A stretch of DNA of 64,000 nucleotides from Clusia tigrina. Taxonomy: Eukaryota; Arthropoda; Insecta; Diptera; Clusiidae. Shown here in pieces: positions 11,274-24,194 of the stretch (position 1 is its first letter; each line of letters opens with the position of its first letter). The notes below the pieces were generated by a model. It made no database searches. It was given only the letters and a program-made list of their open reading frames with translations, and was not told the origin of the DNA. A program made the position numbers and the translations under genes. The stretch is taken from contig OV050032.1 in the NCBI GenBank assembly GCA_920105625.2, forward strand, positions 204,194,758-204,258,757, written 5' to 3'.

Positions 11274-14200
11274 TTATTGGTGTCGGCGTCCATTCAGACC
11301 ATGAAAGTGTGGTGGACCATCATGGCCATCATTCTGCAAATAAAGCAAAAACATTTTTTAATTGGAGTAGTTTATAAAAAAAAATGGATTAAGTTACGTA
11401 GTACGGTGGTAACATGTCGTTAGCACCTGGATTTCCATTGCCGCGCTGTTGGAATTGTGCGTGAAATGCGCTGGCCAGAGCTTCAGCTTCTTTAGGATCT
11501 GCAAAAATTTATATTTGAACATATATTAGCATACACATAAATGTCACACTACTTGACTATAACCATTCTACCAATTCATCATACTCAACCCTATTCTGAA
11601 TAGAGGGCCCGCCCAGGCGCGAAAGCGTATCGCAACATACGATTTGCGTGGCAGTCTGTTGGAACAAGGATTCTTACATTGCGTGGGTACATTTGTTAGG
11701 GTGCGTTTATGTTGAAGAAGCTCGAACGCTCGGCGGTTTTGAATAGAGTAGAAACGTCGTTTGTTTTTTTTTTAAATAAAATAAACAGTTGCTTAAAAAA
11801 TAAAATCGCTGATTTTGTAGAAAAAAATAGTTTTGGAATAGTGTGTGATGGAATTGCTCCGCATATGATCAATTTCCACTCATGTCCACACCAAATTGAA
11901 TGGTGCATGAAGGAGTATAAAAAAATTGTTACATACGATTAGCACTGAAAAGTTTAAAAAAACCTCCAATTGGGTGGGCTTTGGAGTTTTTGACCTCACA
12001 TGAGTGCCATATCCATCCATCATGGACAAGAACGAAAACCTCACACTAAGCAGGGATTTTGTAGTTACTCTTTTATCGCCAAGCACGGTTGTCAGGTAAT
12101 TTTATTTATATTATTCTTCGCTCTCGCATCGCTCGACATAAACGCAAACTTCCTAACGGCCTTGTAGTGTGTGTACAGAATCCGGCATAGTAGCTCACGA
12201 TTTCCACCTCCTACTCTACAGATTTCCACCTGACTGAGACGGCCTCTATTATCTGCGCCACGATATGCTTTCGCTTACTTGACCCTTTAAAGCAATGATG
12301 TCCACGCTGAACAAAAATAAGCTCCAGTAATTCCGAGCAAATAGAAGGCATTCTCCTCATATACTTTACACAGATTGAGCGTACCTCGCCCTTTACCCTG
12401 AAGCTCCGACTCCACTTCACCCACATATCAACTGTGAGAAGCCAATTTGTTTTTGTTTTTTGTGCATGCGAAACACAAAACAACAGAAACAAAAATGTTA
12501 ACGTGTTTACTACGATTTCAATTTAGTTTAAAGCTAAAATTAATTTCATTTACATTCAATATAGTTTAATAGAAATTCAATAAATTTATTTGAACTTAAT
12601 TTAACATCATTTGTTGACTTTTCCACTTTCTAGCAGAATTATTTATCAATGTTAGCGCTTTCAAATTTGTGCAGTTTAAACGCACCTCAATGCAAATATT
12701 TTTTATTGGCGTTAGCGAACGTTTACGTTGACATGAATGCAAATGCGTACTTATCTGTAGAGCAAGTGAGTCGTATTATTTTCTCTAGCTCCGGATAAAT
12801 TTCTCGTGGACATCCCTGCTTTAAAGCCCCGTGCAACTTTCGCTCCACCTCATCCATACGAGTTAAACATGTGGAAGAGAGAAAAGAGGAAATTTGCCCG
12901 CAAGTTTTCATCCAGAACAAGGTTGACTGTAAAAGTATTTTGTTTGGTATTTCAATCAACCGGTATATGATTTTCTCTTATTTACAGTATTGATGATTTT
13001 AATTATATTGTATTGAAACTTTCCACTTCCTCCAACAAGACCAAAAGTCATTGCCTACTTTTAGGACGCACCATTTTCATCGATACGACCCCGCGAGTTG
13101 TGCCGTGAACACATTTCTGGTTGTTTCTGAGGAACCCAAAAATTTACTTCACTTTCTTACGTACCAGTCGCATTTCAGTACCAGACATATTCGGTATGCA
13201 ATGTGGGGTGCAGCCCCAAAAAATCCTAGAAGGGCATTCACTGCACCTATCACTGGTACGTACGTTCTATCGATGCGTCCTTTCGTTTTGCTTTTATGAT
13301 TTGATTGACTTTTACAGTATATGATGACAACATAAATTGAATACATACACAAATACTAGGAACATCACAAACGTCAAAAACAAGACAAAACACTTAAAAC
13401 AAATGAACGCTTACTTGTGACTAGTTTCATAAAAATTGTGCGGTTCTTGCAATGAACAACACAAGAGTCGTACCTTCGCACGTGCTCACTCTCTTCACGT
13501 GCCCAAAAAACTTTTGAGTGACAGAAAAAAAAAAATTTAAATTGATGATTAGTGAAAAGGTTTTATTTACATTTTTGCACTTGCATTCAAGATTGAACTA
13601 CTTTATTAATTTTAGTGCTTTAATAATAAATAAATAAGAATAATAATAATAGAAAATCGGAAAAGCGCAGTGAACGGTAGTGTTTAATCTCAGGGAGCAC
13701 TAATAAGGTGGGAACAAGTCCACAATAATAACAATTTCATTAAATTTGATTGACAGTTGAATTGCCAATTAGGTGAAAAAACTGATCGCTAAAAAACGAT
13801 AAAAGCGATTTTCCCTTGCGATCACCCTAATAAGTGCGGCCTGAACAACAATACAAATAATGCAAATAATACACATATAATCCAAATAATAATAAACAAA
13901 TAATGCAAATAATAATAAACAAATAATGGAAATAATAATCCAAATAATGCAAATAATAATAAACAAATAATGGAAAGAATAATCCAAATAATGCAAATAA
14001 TAATAAACAAATAATGCAAATAATAATAAACAAATAATAATAAACAATTAATGCAAATAATAATAAACAAATAATGGAAATAATAATCCAAATAATGCAA
14101 ATAATAATACATAAATAATGCAAATAATAATACAAATAGTCCAAATAATATTCAAATAATGCAAATAATAATAATAATTCAAATTATGCAAATAATAATA

Positions 14201-17200
14201 ATACTAATAAGAATAATGCACATAATTGCGCTCAATCTCTCGCAACAAAAATGAATAGCAACTACTATGGAGCGAACTAGCTACTCAGCGGATTGCTCAA
14301 GCTCAGCGCCCGCATCCAACGCTCCTGCATCGAAGTTACTAAATATGCTGGGCGCAGCCTGAATGCTAAATCGGTCTCTCCGCTTAATTCCGTGAGTGTA
14401 TCAGAAAATCATGCATATAAAGTCGCACATGCGCATCTAACCAACAACAAAATCACAGATCTAGTTCTCCTCCGCCTCACAAAATTGAGCTGGTGAGAGA
14501 CTGACTACACTAAAGTGGTTCAGGGGACGATCAAAATTTCGCCTCAAGCATTGCATCACGTGTGTTTTGACACTCTCCGCACACACAACAAAATAACTCG
14601 TCAAAGTACATTTTATTTTTGCTTTCGTAGAGTGTGGTCATGGCATCATCTATCGGACGAAGACGATTTGCTATTGACTTTAGTTGTTGGTGTTTATTTA
14701 AAAAAAAGAAAACACAAACAAAGAAGAAAAAATGGATGAAAGACTGGTTAAAGAAAGTAAATGTATTTACTTATGAAAATTTATTAAACGAGTTGCATAA
14801 CAGAAAATGATTATGGAAAATTGTTGAGTAACTGGTTCTTAGGAAATGCAAAATCTACAATTCGAGCAAAACACAATAACTCCGTTTATTTGTCTCCTCT
14901 ATCACTGTATGCCGACATTCTCACATCCCATAAATGCTGGCAACAAACAAGTAATAGCGATCTATCAACTCAATCAAGATTTTGTTCATCATTAATCTGC
15001 GGACATATTCTATACTTCACGACCAAAGCACAACTGAGCCAACAATTCGTCAATCACAGCCGCACACGATGCAATTGGAACTCATCCAAATAAAATCCAA
15101 ATTAAAAATCGTTGATTTACAGGCGGAAGGATAAGTCATCAAATGTCCAGTGCGTCTTGTCTGGTACGTAGGCAACCACCACCACCACCCCAGCAAACTA
15201 TAAGGGCATTATACAGTTTATAAGTGCAGCAAAAAATGTATCACACACTTCATAAAAAAAGAAGTAGTTACCAATCAGACCAAAAATACCCCAAATGCTA
15301 CATTAAATTAAAGTCAAATACTTCCAGAGGCACCACGTACGCTGAAATTTTCAAAAATGTAATGCCAACAGAACCAACGGAGAAGACGACGTCACCAGCA
15401 ATAGCATATCTCATCCCCTCAAGAAAAACCCAAAGACGATACGACCCACTTGAAATCGATGAGGAAAAATCTCATTTCACAAATGAACACTATTCTTAAA
15501 CACCGTACAAAAATAGTGTAAAAAGGCATGGAACCCCAACGGATCAACCCAACATATTCAAATGACACATTTTCTTGACTACTTTCATTAGTTAGTTTCT
15601 GAAACACATTTCACATTAAAAAGTTACGTAAATATACCTCAATACCTGTCGCAACCGCGAGATCCTCACAGCTATCATGGAATTAAAATAAAATAAAACA
15701 TCAGCTTCTAGAAAAAACACCAACATCCTCATATTCAAGCAACCAGAGCTTAGCCTCGAACTATCACTTCTGTATTCTGCTCAGGTGAGACATGCCAATT
15801 TGATCATTTTTTCAAAGTTTGGGACCAAGATTTACTGCTGCTGGCAACTACAACTCCAAGCACACTCAGTGGAGTTCAAGAATAACAAATCCAAAAGGCA
15901 GAGAACTTCTTCTAAATACCGTTTTGTCTAGCAAATGCCCGCACGCACTTATCATCAACGGCAGAACCAACGTACTGACCTTCAGATAACAAGAAAGTAC
16001 CTGACGTCATAGTTTTTGAGTAATGAAGGGCCTTCTTGCATTAAATAATGTTAAAGCAGAATCTTGCTCAGATCTATCTCCTGATCACTCACCTTTTGTT
16101 AATATATAAATATGAACTCCAAATCAGTAATAACACAATGAGCATCCCCCACCACCTTCTTCTCACAGCAAACTAACGAGCAATGTGGGCATGTCGAAGT
16201 CTCTTTGGTAGAACATGGGGTCTAGACTCAAAAATGATACACCCAACATATTATGGTTAGACAAATCATTCCATATGCATCCCTTGTGTGGTGGCCCAAG
16301 ACAACACAAGAATCTGGTAAGAAAATACTTACAAGTCTTCAAAGGCAGGCTTGCCTGGCTATCACCGGTGCCAGGCGAAACTGCCCAACCGCTGCTATTG
16401 AGGCCATAATAGGACTATCCCCACTACATGCATTCGTGAAAAATGTGCTGCTAGAAGCGCATTGAAGATGCAAATCTTGTCTAGACAAGAACCTCCTGAC
16501 TATGGTAATTTCAATATTTTAAAAAACATACCAGATCAGAACATAATCTGCTCAATAACGGATTTTATGATACCAAAACGACAGTTTGATCGCAATTTTG
16601 AGATTATTATCTCCAGACCGTGATGAATGGGACATAGGGAGGGCCTTCGGTCGACCCTAGAAGTCTAGAATGGTTCACAGACGTTTCAAAAACAAGCACC
16701 GGAGCCGGTGCAGGGGTCTATGGACCAAATACCAAAATCTCAGAACCAATGAGCAGGTGGCCTAGCGTCTTCCAGGCTGAAATTCAAGCAATCTCAATCT
16801 GTGCGAGGACAAATCTGAAAAGGGGTATCAAGGGCGCACTCATAGCTATCTATTCCGATAGTCAAGTTGCATTACAGGCCTTAACTTCAGATACTTTAGA
16901 ATCGAAACTGGTGGAAGAATGCTTCAACAACCTACAACCTTTAGGTGCAACAAATAAGGTTGCAATTTGCTAGGTCCCGGGTTACTCGGTGATCGAAGGC
17001 AACGACATTGCTGACGAACTGGCTAGGGCCGGTTCCGCTATACTGTGGTATCAACTGGGCGGAGGCTAAATACAGGGTAGATAGCTGAGAACATAGTCTC
17101 AGAATGTCACACTGGAAAGGGATAGAGGGACTTAGCCAAGCCAAAAGACTGGTAAGGCCATTCTCCTACAATAAAGAACTACGCAATATGTGCAAAGCAA

Positions 17201-20200
17201 ACATGGGGAAAATAGTAGGTAAGTCATTACTGCCTGAAATATCACCTGACTAAAATCCACATTCTTGAGGATACGGAGTGCCGGCTCTGTCTAGAAGAAG
17301 AGGAAACCACAGAACACATACTGTGCAACTGCATTGCGTTGGCAAGAACCAGAATGAACATATTGCACCGCTCTGGAAGAAATAAAGAGTGCTCCTGTTA
17401 TGGACATTCCCAAATTCATCCATAAAGCGGAAAAGATAATAAAGGAACATGAGATTCAGCTACTTCCTTTCTCTAGAGAAGGAACATCTAGGTAGAAAGG
17501 AACCTGATAACTTTAATTGTGACGCTTTGACGTCATAAGACGGACGAAATGCTATGGCATTACGGAAGAAATTCCGGTACTAAACCCTATAGGTTTAGAT
17601 AGTATAGGTTTAATAGATCGAACAGTTGTGATCACATGGATCATTAATGACAAATGTAGTATGACACAAATGATCTTTTAGGTCGCAGTGTCGGCCATGG
17701 GGCAAACTACTAAAACTAAATATAGCGAACGGAACGCCTTCCAAGTCACCCTAACATACTTGCTTCTAATAACCCAATCAATCGCAGACTTAAAAGACGA
17801 CCGCTGCCTCCAGCTCTTAATTAAAATTTAAGTTAAAAAAATAAAATTTTAAATATATTTTATACAAAAATAACAAAAAAACAACAACTGTGAGAAACAA
17901 TAATTAATTAATATGTGAATTTTAATATTTTCGACTAATTTTCTAAATGTTTAGTTTTAAAGCTAGTTTTAGGATATATTAATCGCTTAAGAGGATTTGA
18001 AAAAAAAAATAAATAAATATATATACATATATACATACATATTTGGTTTTAAAGAAAAAGTACGGGAATTGGTACAACACATAAATTCGGATATATGTGA
18101 CAGGGATAATTATACGAGTAATATTGAGTGTGACCACCTGCAACGTAAACAGTCGTAAAGAAAGAAAGAAAGGAGAAAAATAAACAAACAAACAAGTAAA
18201 TATACAATAGGCGAATACATTCAATATTTAAAAGCGTTTTGCACCTTCTCGGCTTTTGTGCGTATTCATTGAGTAATTAAACATTGATAAAATAAACTGC
18301 AGCTATATTGAAACAAGAAAGTACCTTGTTGTATGCAATGCTATGTGGGTGGATGCGATATACCTTAAAAGGCTGTAAGAGGGCATTTGAAGAAAATAAA
18401 CAAACAAACGAAAATAAATACTTCATTAAATGTTTACTTTTAAGAAATGTATTAACAAAATGAAAAGTGGCAAAGGAATCGTTATAGAGGGGATAACAAT
18501 GTGTTAATGCAAATAATTGATGTTTTTATTAATTTGAGTCAGTCTGCCTGCGATTTGAGCTCTCTTATAATATATAATTATTTCGATTCAACTTCAATTT
18601 GAGCTGTATTATTATAATTCTATTTAATACTATATCGATTCAACTTCGATTTGAGATCTCTTTATTATAATCCGATAGATTCTTATTTCGATTTGACTTC
18701 GATTTGAGTTCGATTTGAGCTCTCTTTGTTATTATAATACAATATATTATTATTTCGATTCAACTTCAATTTGAGCTCTCTTATATTATGTAATTCAATA
18801 TATTATTATACCAATTCAACTTCGATTTGACATCGATGTAAGGTGTTGTATAATATATAATTCATTGTATTATTATTAGTCAAATCGATTTCAGCTCTTT
18901 TATAATATAATCCAACGTATTTTCGCCACAGCCCCAAAAATAGTCTTAAAGATACGATAAGTGAGATAAGTGTACTCACTGCTGTCAACTCCATTGCATT
19001 GCTCTTTCAGAGAACTTTAACCACATATTGGGTAAAAATCAGAACAACTTTGGTATATGGACACGCTCAACCAAAGAACATAAACGTAATAAAAAGTCTC
19101 AATAGGAAGAAAAACACAATATTTGATTTTCTCTGTGAGTTTCGAGTCTAATGGGCGACAAACTAAAAATCATGATATATATATTTTGTATTCAGAATTC
19201 ATATTTGTTTTCCATTTGAGCATGCAAGCATACATTGTATGTATGTAAGTCCTTGTGTGTACAATTCACAACAAAAAATTAAAAATTCTGTAGTTTTGTA
19301 GTGTCACGCCCATTCACCCGGAACTCATAGAGAAATTCAAATATTTTGTTCTTCTTAACGAGACTTATTACGTTTATGTTCTCTTATGTTGGCTCAACGC
19401 AACCGTTTCAGTACGCAACTTATACCACACCCCCTAAAAGTAGGCTTTTTTATAGTGAGAGGTGATTGTGTGTAATTCCAAATCAAACACGAAAAGCTTC
19501 GAACTAAGAAGCCGGTCACTCACGGCATCCTGTAAATTTGCTTATATTGACTATTGGCGAAGGTTTTCTGTACTGCACTGACAATCACACATGAACACAG
19601 TAACCGCCTGAATATAAGCGATGACACTCCTTCATAACTTTTACCCACATAAACCTGTCCATTTCTGACTTCATAAAATGGAGCAGAGGTCTATGCTTGG
19701 GATTGTGAACTGGAACTTGGAGTTCTCAGTAAGGGTGAGTTATTAACTCGAACTGATGACCTCCCTTGCCGTTTGTATATACCGCCCGTTGCCACTACCA
19801 ATTGAATTGGTTAGTGAGGTCTCCGGAGGTTGCGAATAGTTTCGGAAAACAATATTTTAAAATATGCTTTTTAGTGGCCCGATATGAATTTTTGCGTTTG
19901 CTGCGGTGGACCATTGTGGATAAGATTAAAAAATAGTGATTTGAAAGGGAGAACACAATTTATAAAATCAGAAAATTGCCAATTTAAAACTCGTCGATAC
20001 TCCCAATTGCACTGAGAAAGTTTTGGTACACGCGTTCTAGCGCTGCCCCCGCCTTTCCTTATATAAGAAGAATGATAAGTAGAAACTAGTTTAAAAGAAT
20101 CTGCATTCAAAAATATATAAACTATTTATCAGTTATTCAACAAAAGGAGCAAACAAACATTTAATATAATCTCATTTGCAAATATTCCAAATCTATTGTA

Positions 20201-22095
20201 GAAATGATCGGATCACTCTGGCAGTTAATGAACTTAATGTTAGAAGTCTCTTAATCTTACGAATGATCATTGATACAAAACGACTACTGACTGACAAAAA
20301 AAAAAAAATATATATATATATATACTATACATAATATATATAATATACATAATACATATAATATACATAACATATATAACATACATATATAACATACATA
20401 ACATATATAATTATATAATATATATAATATATATAATATACATAACATATGTAATATATATAATATACATAATATGTGTTATATATAATATATATAAAAT
20501 AAATAATATAAATAACATACATAACATACATAATATACATAATATACATACAGACAATGCCGACATACATACACATATATTGAAATTTGATTGTGATAAA
20601 TGAAAAAGATGATGCATTAACAACAGAACATCACAATGAATGATGATGAATATTAGTAAAACCAATTGGACTCACTTGCTGGGGGCGCACTAAAGCCCAT
20701 AGCACCACCACCACCACCACCCGTAGGGCCTCCGTATCCACCTTGCGGCGGTAGATAGTTACCAGGATAACCCTGGAAGCCACCCATATAGCCTGGCGGT
20801 GCTGGACCACCAGGGACCATAGCAAAGCCAACTGCTTGCGGTACGCCGCCTCCACCATAGGGGACTACATAGCCAGGTGGTGCATACCCGGGGGCAGCGA
20901 ACGGTGGTGGCTGATAGCCGCCCCAACCCTGCTGCGGGTGCTGTGGTTGTTGTGGCTGGTAGCCGCCTCTTCCTCCGCCCCACATCTGCATCTGCAGCTG
21001 TTCTTGGTCTGACGGCGGAGCCGAAAAACCATTCCGGTTGGGCTGATCGTGGCCAATCATAGCCTGTTGTCCGCCTGCATCATTAGGAACTAAACATGTA
21101 CGCAGATGAAACGAAAGAACCAGAAAAAATGTAAAAGTGCGCTTAAATGTGATGTTAATCAAGTGCAAACAGAACAAATCAAATCAAAATTATAAATTCA
21201 TTTTTCCCGACCCCACCGCAGAGGAGACCCAACTCTTTCCTTAAATAGAGAGTGGGTAAAGTAATATAAACTATATTTGGTGCTTGGCAGCAACAAAAAG
21301 CCGAGAATTTACAAAACGACACAAAATCGAACTGATAAACGACAACTTACGCGGTGCGATGCCTGGATAGGGTGGCGGATTATCGCTCACATACACACTA
21401 TTGGGTGCAGGACCCCGGAAAGCATCGTGTGTCGGCAACCAGCCGTAGTAGCCTGGTGGTGGCTGGTAGGCTGGTGGTGGAGCCTCATGCCACGATCCAG
21501 ATGGTGTGTATGGTGGTGGATCGTCTCCGAATTGGCCATTTTGGTCGTTGCTTTGAGCAGTCTTGGCTGCGCGTAGCAAGGCCTGTCCGTATTCGATGGC
21601 CCCACCAGCTTTGAAATATAATTTAAATTTTACCTCGCCCACAAAATTGCCATTCGGCTGAGCGCGTACTTTTCCCCTGATGTAATTGGCGCCGAAGACC
21701 GGCTGTTCAAGTTCGACCTGAAATTATTGACCCATTATTTCAAATTTCCATTAAAACAATTTAATTGTTCTTTCGAACACCACTAACGTCGGATAATGCC
21801 ACGAACGGGGCACTGAAGGACATCAACATGTCGGACTTCTTGGTGTTGTAGATAATGCGATGGGACGTCAAGTAGATTCGTCCATGCTTTGGGCCCTTAA
21901 ATAAGGGATTGTCTTGGCCCGAAAACTCCATAACCACGCAATCACTATGTAATAGTATACTGCAAAAAAAAAAAGTTTATTTTAAATTACTATAAAATTA
22001 AGATTCGTTTATGTCACGATGTGATGGTGTCCTTACTGGATACAACGTGGGACGAACTCATCCACATGAAGTGTTTTTGTCTTAAATAACGACAT
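11274..22095 (-). CDS. Wbp2: WW-domain-binding protein 2 homolog, 6 coding exons (390 aa)
   Basis: Exons in transcript order are 22095-22037, 21959-21788, 21717-21351, 21089-20676, 11498-11398 and 11333-11274; all junctions keep frame. Exons 2-3 encode a GRAM-type domain (ILLHSD...VMEFSG...GRIYLTSHRIIYNTKKSD...QPVFGANYIRG) ending in FKAGGAIEYGQALL, the WBP2 signature. Exons 3-4 are Pro/Gly/Tyr-rich with PPxY motifs (PPPY, PPAY, PPPY, PPGY twice) that bind WW domains of Hippo/YAP-type partners. Exon 4 can be read through to a stop at 20653 (ending SNWFY), but a consensus donor GTGAGT at 20675 joins in phase to 11498. That gives NPKEAEALASAF...LPPYY, matching the conserved alanine-rich and PPxY C-terminus I know from vertebrate WBP2. 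The 64-bp last intron is typical of flies. The N-terminus (MSLFKTKTLHVDEF) is the least certain part. Confidence 0.85.
13846..14222. repeat. AAT-rich minisatellite
   Basis: Imperfect repeats of AATAATGCAAATAATAATAAACA alternate with AATAATGGAAATAATAATCC over about 380 bp. Open frames of about 100 codons in this stretch (L, I, Y-rich on the minus strand) are artefacts of the repeat. Confidence 0.85.
16200..17480 (+). pseudogene. Fossil LINE 3' end: RT C-terminus plus RNase H
   Basis: Translated pieces in several frames on the + strand match the end of a Jockey-superfamily LINE polyprotein. Near 16260-16460 is the post-RT region (LVWWPKTTQES ... LQRQACLAITGA ... TAAIEAIIGLSPLH). Near 16660-17040 is RNase H (WFTDVSK with the usual G changed to V, VFQAEIQAI, IYSDSQVALQAL, VPGYSVIEGNDIADELA). 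Near 17270-17340 is a terminal Cys-His motif (CRLCLEEEETTEHILCNC). Frames are broken many times and there is an in-frame stop before VPGYS, so this is a dead, old copy. The 5' end is missing. Confidence 0.85.
18540..18920. repeat. Degenerate minisatellite, about 60-70 bp unit
   Basis: Copies of TTCGATTCAACTTCRATTTGAGCTCT followed by an AT-rich spacer recur roughly every 60-70 bp, about six times, with considerable divergence. Confidence 0.8.
20292..20570. repeat. TA / ACATA-type microsatellite
   Basis: Low-complexity run of TATATA, ATACATAA and ATATAATATACATA units just downstream of the retained-intron stop of Wbp2 exon 4. Reading frames of over 80 codons here are repeat artefacts. Confidence 0.9.
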
Positions 22096-22496
22096 GATCT
22101 TGATTGATTTTAAACAGTCCAGTCCACTGACACGTTGTGTCTTATGTGATACCCAAGGTAAGTGAACCAGTACCAGTGAAAATCATCATTAACTTGTCGA
22201 TGAGTTGCCAAACTCCCTGTTCCCAAAACTTTTGCAAAAATTCCAAATGAAATGCCTCAATGCTGAGTTGTTTTCGTTATCACCACCCCGTGCTATTTAT
22301 ACTGTGCCTCTAACCCAACTGATTCAATTAATAGAACCAGTGATATTTAGTTCAACTCAGATCAACATTAGAGGCAGAGTCCCGTCACCACTGTGTTTTT
22401 ATACGAACTCAATTGGCTTTAGCAAACACTCCATGAAATGTGCACCGTTCAACAGCTCCTTAAAAGTGCCTGTCACACGGAGTCTTACGTAGTACT

Positions 22497-22770
22497 CGTC
22501 CAGTCTAACCAACTTCTTAGAAAGTGCATGAATCTTCCACCTGTCCACACATCTATTTATAAACCCTCTTCCATTCATAAAGAGGAAATAATAGTAGTCA
22601 CAGTTCTATTTAACACTCGTTGGGAGTAGACGAGTGTCAAATAGAACTGTGACCACTATTATTTCCTCTAACTTCTGAGAAGGCGCATGAGTCTTCCACC
22701 TGTCCACATGTCCACCCATCTATTTATAAATCTTCTTCCATTCACATAAGAGGAAATAATAATAGTACAA
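22497..22770. repeat. Pair of about 100-bp direct repeats flanking a 39-bp-stem hairpin
   Basis: A segment at about 22505-22600 (CATGAATCTTCCACCTGTCC ...) recurs at about 22670-22770 with some changes. Between and overlapping them, 22582-22620 and 22630-22668 pair over 39 bp with two mismatches around a 9-nt loop. It lies about 0.5 kb upstream of the Wbp2 start codon. The arrangement suggests local duplication with inversion or a small foldback element. Confidence 0.8.
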
Positions 22771-23739
22771 TTTCAATTTCCAATAATTTGCAATCATATA
22801 TTCTCGAGTGAGCTTGAACAGAATTAAATGTTATTATTCCTCATGTGCATTAGCAAAAGAGAGACAATTAAATGTAATTTGATTTAAACGGATGTAATTT
22901 CAGAGCACAATGTCTGTTTTCTCTACTACTGTATTTCTTTTTATTTGCAATGTGAATAGATTTTTCCATTATTTATTATTATTAGAAAACCGAGTCATGC
23001 ATATTCTTCATAAATAACTGTGGCTATTCAATTATGCATTGGTGGCGTGGCTTGCTGGAGCCCCTTAAAAATACATAAAACCTTAAATGTAAATATATTT
23101 TTAGTATTAACTTGGCCTAGAGTAGCTCCCAACTGCGAACTAAATTCCCGTATCTGCAATCTTTCACTTTCAGGTTTATTTGTTTATTATCGGGTTAGTT
23201 AAAATAATGGAATTATGCAGCATTTGAGGCGGACGGACTAGCAGGCTGCAAAGGTATTCGGACAAATTGTGAAATAACACAATTCACAATTGAATACTTT
23301 AGAAAAGCTTTATTAACGACGCCTTCCCTTTAAGTATACACAAGATTCCGGCTGCAAGCTCCTGCACAAGACTGCAGTTGCTATGCCTGAAAATCTAATT
23401 AGACAGACGCCGCGTCTGTCCACCGATTTACCGTTATGTATGGCGTCATTCGCTATGGCGACCTACGACGCAAAAACGACATTCCGTCCGTGAAACCGCC
23501 CCTTTATTACCACTTATGTATATAATATCCGAAAGTTAACAATTATTTAATTACTACAATTAATATTACAATGATCTCATCTTTTGCACATATTGTACAA
23601 GTGCATAAGACTTTTCCTCCAGTATACTTACATACATAGTACATATGCACATATAATAGTTTCACAATTTCAGTAAATTAATATAAATTCAATAAATTAA
23701 TATAAAATTTCACTTACTATTCGCCAGAATGTATTAAAA
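22771..23739. other. Intergenic DNA; nothing recognised
   Basis: I see no gene, terminal repeat or tandem array in this stretch. It contains a short GC-richer patch near 23400-23510. Confidence 0.4.
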
Positions 23740-23959
23740 CGCCATTATTGGCATGAGCCGTGTTTACAGACATGTTTGAACACTTTTTTTAAATTTTTTA
23801 AATAATTATGTTTTTCTGCAGCACTATTCGACTTCACAACCGCTCGATACGAAAGACAAATTACAAATAACACTTCGATTTTCTCGAACGTCAGATGATC
23901 CATGACTCGTTCCAGTGATGCCAGAGCGGATGTGGGTAATTCCCGCTTGGGTAAAATTA

Positions 23960-24170
23960 TCCCAATATTCACATAAACCCACGTGTCCACGGGCAATTTA
24001 TGATGGCATAACAACTGTTCGGAATATTTTAATGGTGGGCATTGTCAAGTTATGTTATCGTCATTTTGAAAATGTCCTCAAATTCGCTGTGTCCGCGCTT
24101 GAAATAGTGTTTGAATTATACGATGAAGAGGAAAACAGAAGGGAACCGAAATCCTGAGTGAATCCTTTTT
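23960..24170 (+). mobile_element. Diverged relic of the CCCTACG MITE family
   Basis: The sequence TGTCCACGGGCAATTTATGA near 23980 and the following TGGTGGGCATTG ... CATTTTGAAAAT blocks match the left half of the MITE at 27662. The stretch at 24125-24165 (with GGAACCGAAATCCTGAGTGA) matches the reverse complement near 27970-28010. Ends and target duplication are not clear. Confidence 0.6.
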
Positions 24171-24194
24171 TAAAACGAACGGAAATGCACCATC

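Larger units (their letters stand above)
11499..20675 (-). other. Intron 5 of Wbp2 (9.2 kb)
   Basis: On the minus strand it begins GTGAGT at 20675 and ends TTTTTGCAG at 11499. It contains an AAT-rich minisatellite (13846-14222), a fossil LINE (about 16200-17480), a degenerate 60-70 bp minisatellite (18540-18920) and a TA/ACATA microsatellite (20292-20570). Elsewhere (11500-13845, 14223-16200, 17480-18540, 18920-20290) I see no supportable gene. Confidence 0.75.

Noticed and set aside
12211..12959. Two minus-strand frames (MPSICSELLELIFVQRGHHC; MDEVERKLHGALKQGCPREI) with protein-like composition inside the Wbp2 intron
   Set aside because: They look as if they might be a decayed transposon or gene fragment, but I could not match a family or find splice signals, so I do not call a gene.
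13769..14144. Three overlapping 92-105 codon minus-strand frames rich in Ile, Leu, Tyr
   Set aside because: They arise from the AAT-rich minisatellite and have no conserved domain.
20653..21177. Exon 4 of Wbp2 as the terminal exon ending SNWFY
   Set aside because: A consensus donor at 20675 joins in phase to distal exons encoding the conserved WBP2 C-terminus. The read-through form is kept only as a possible isoform.
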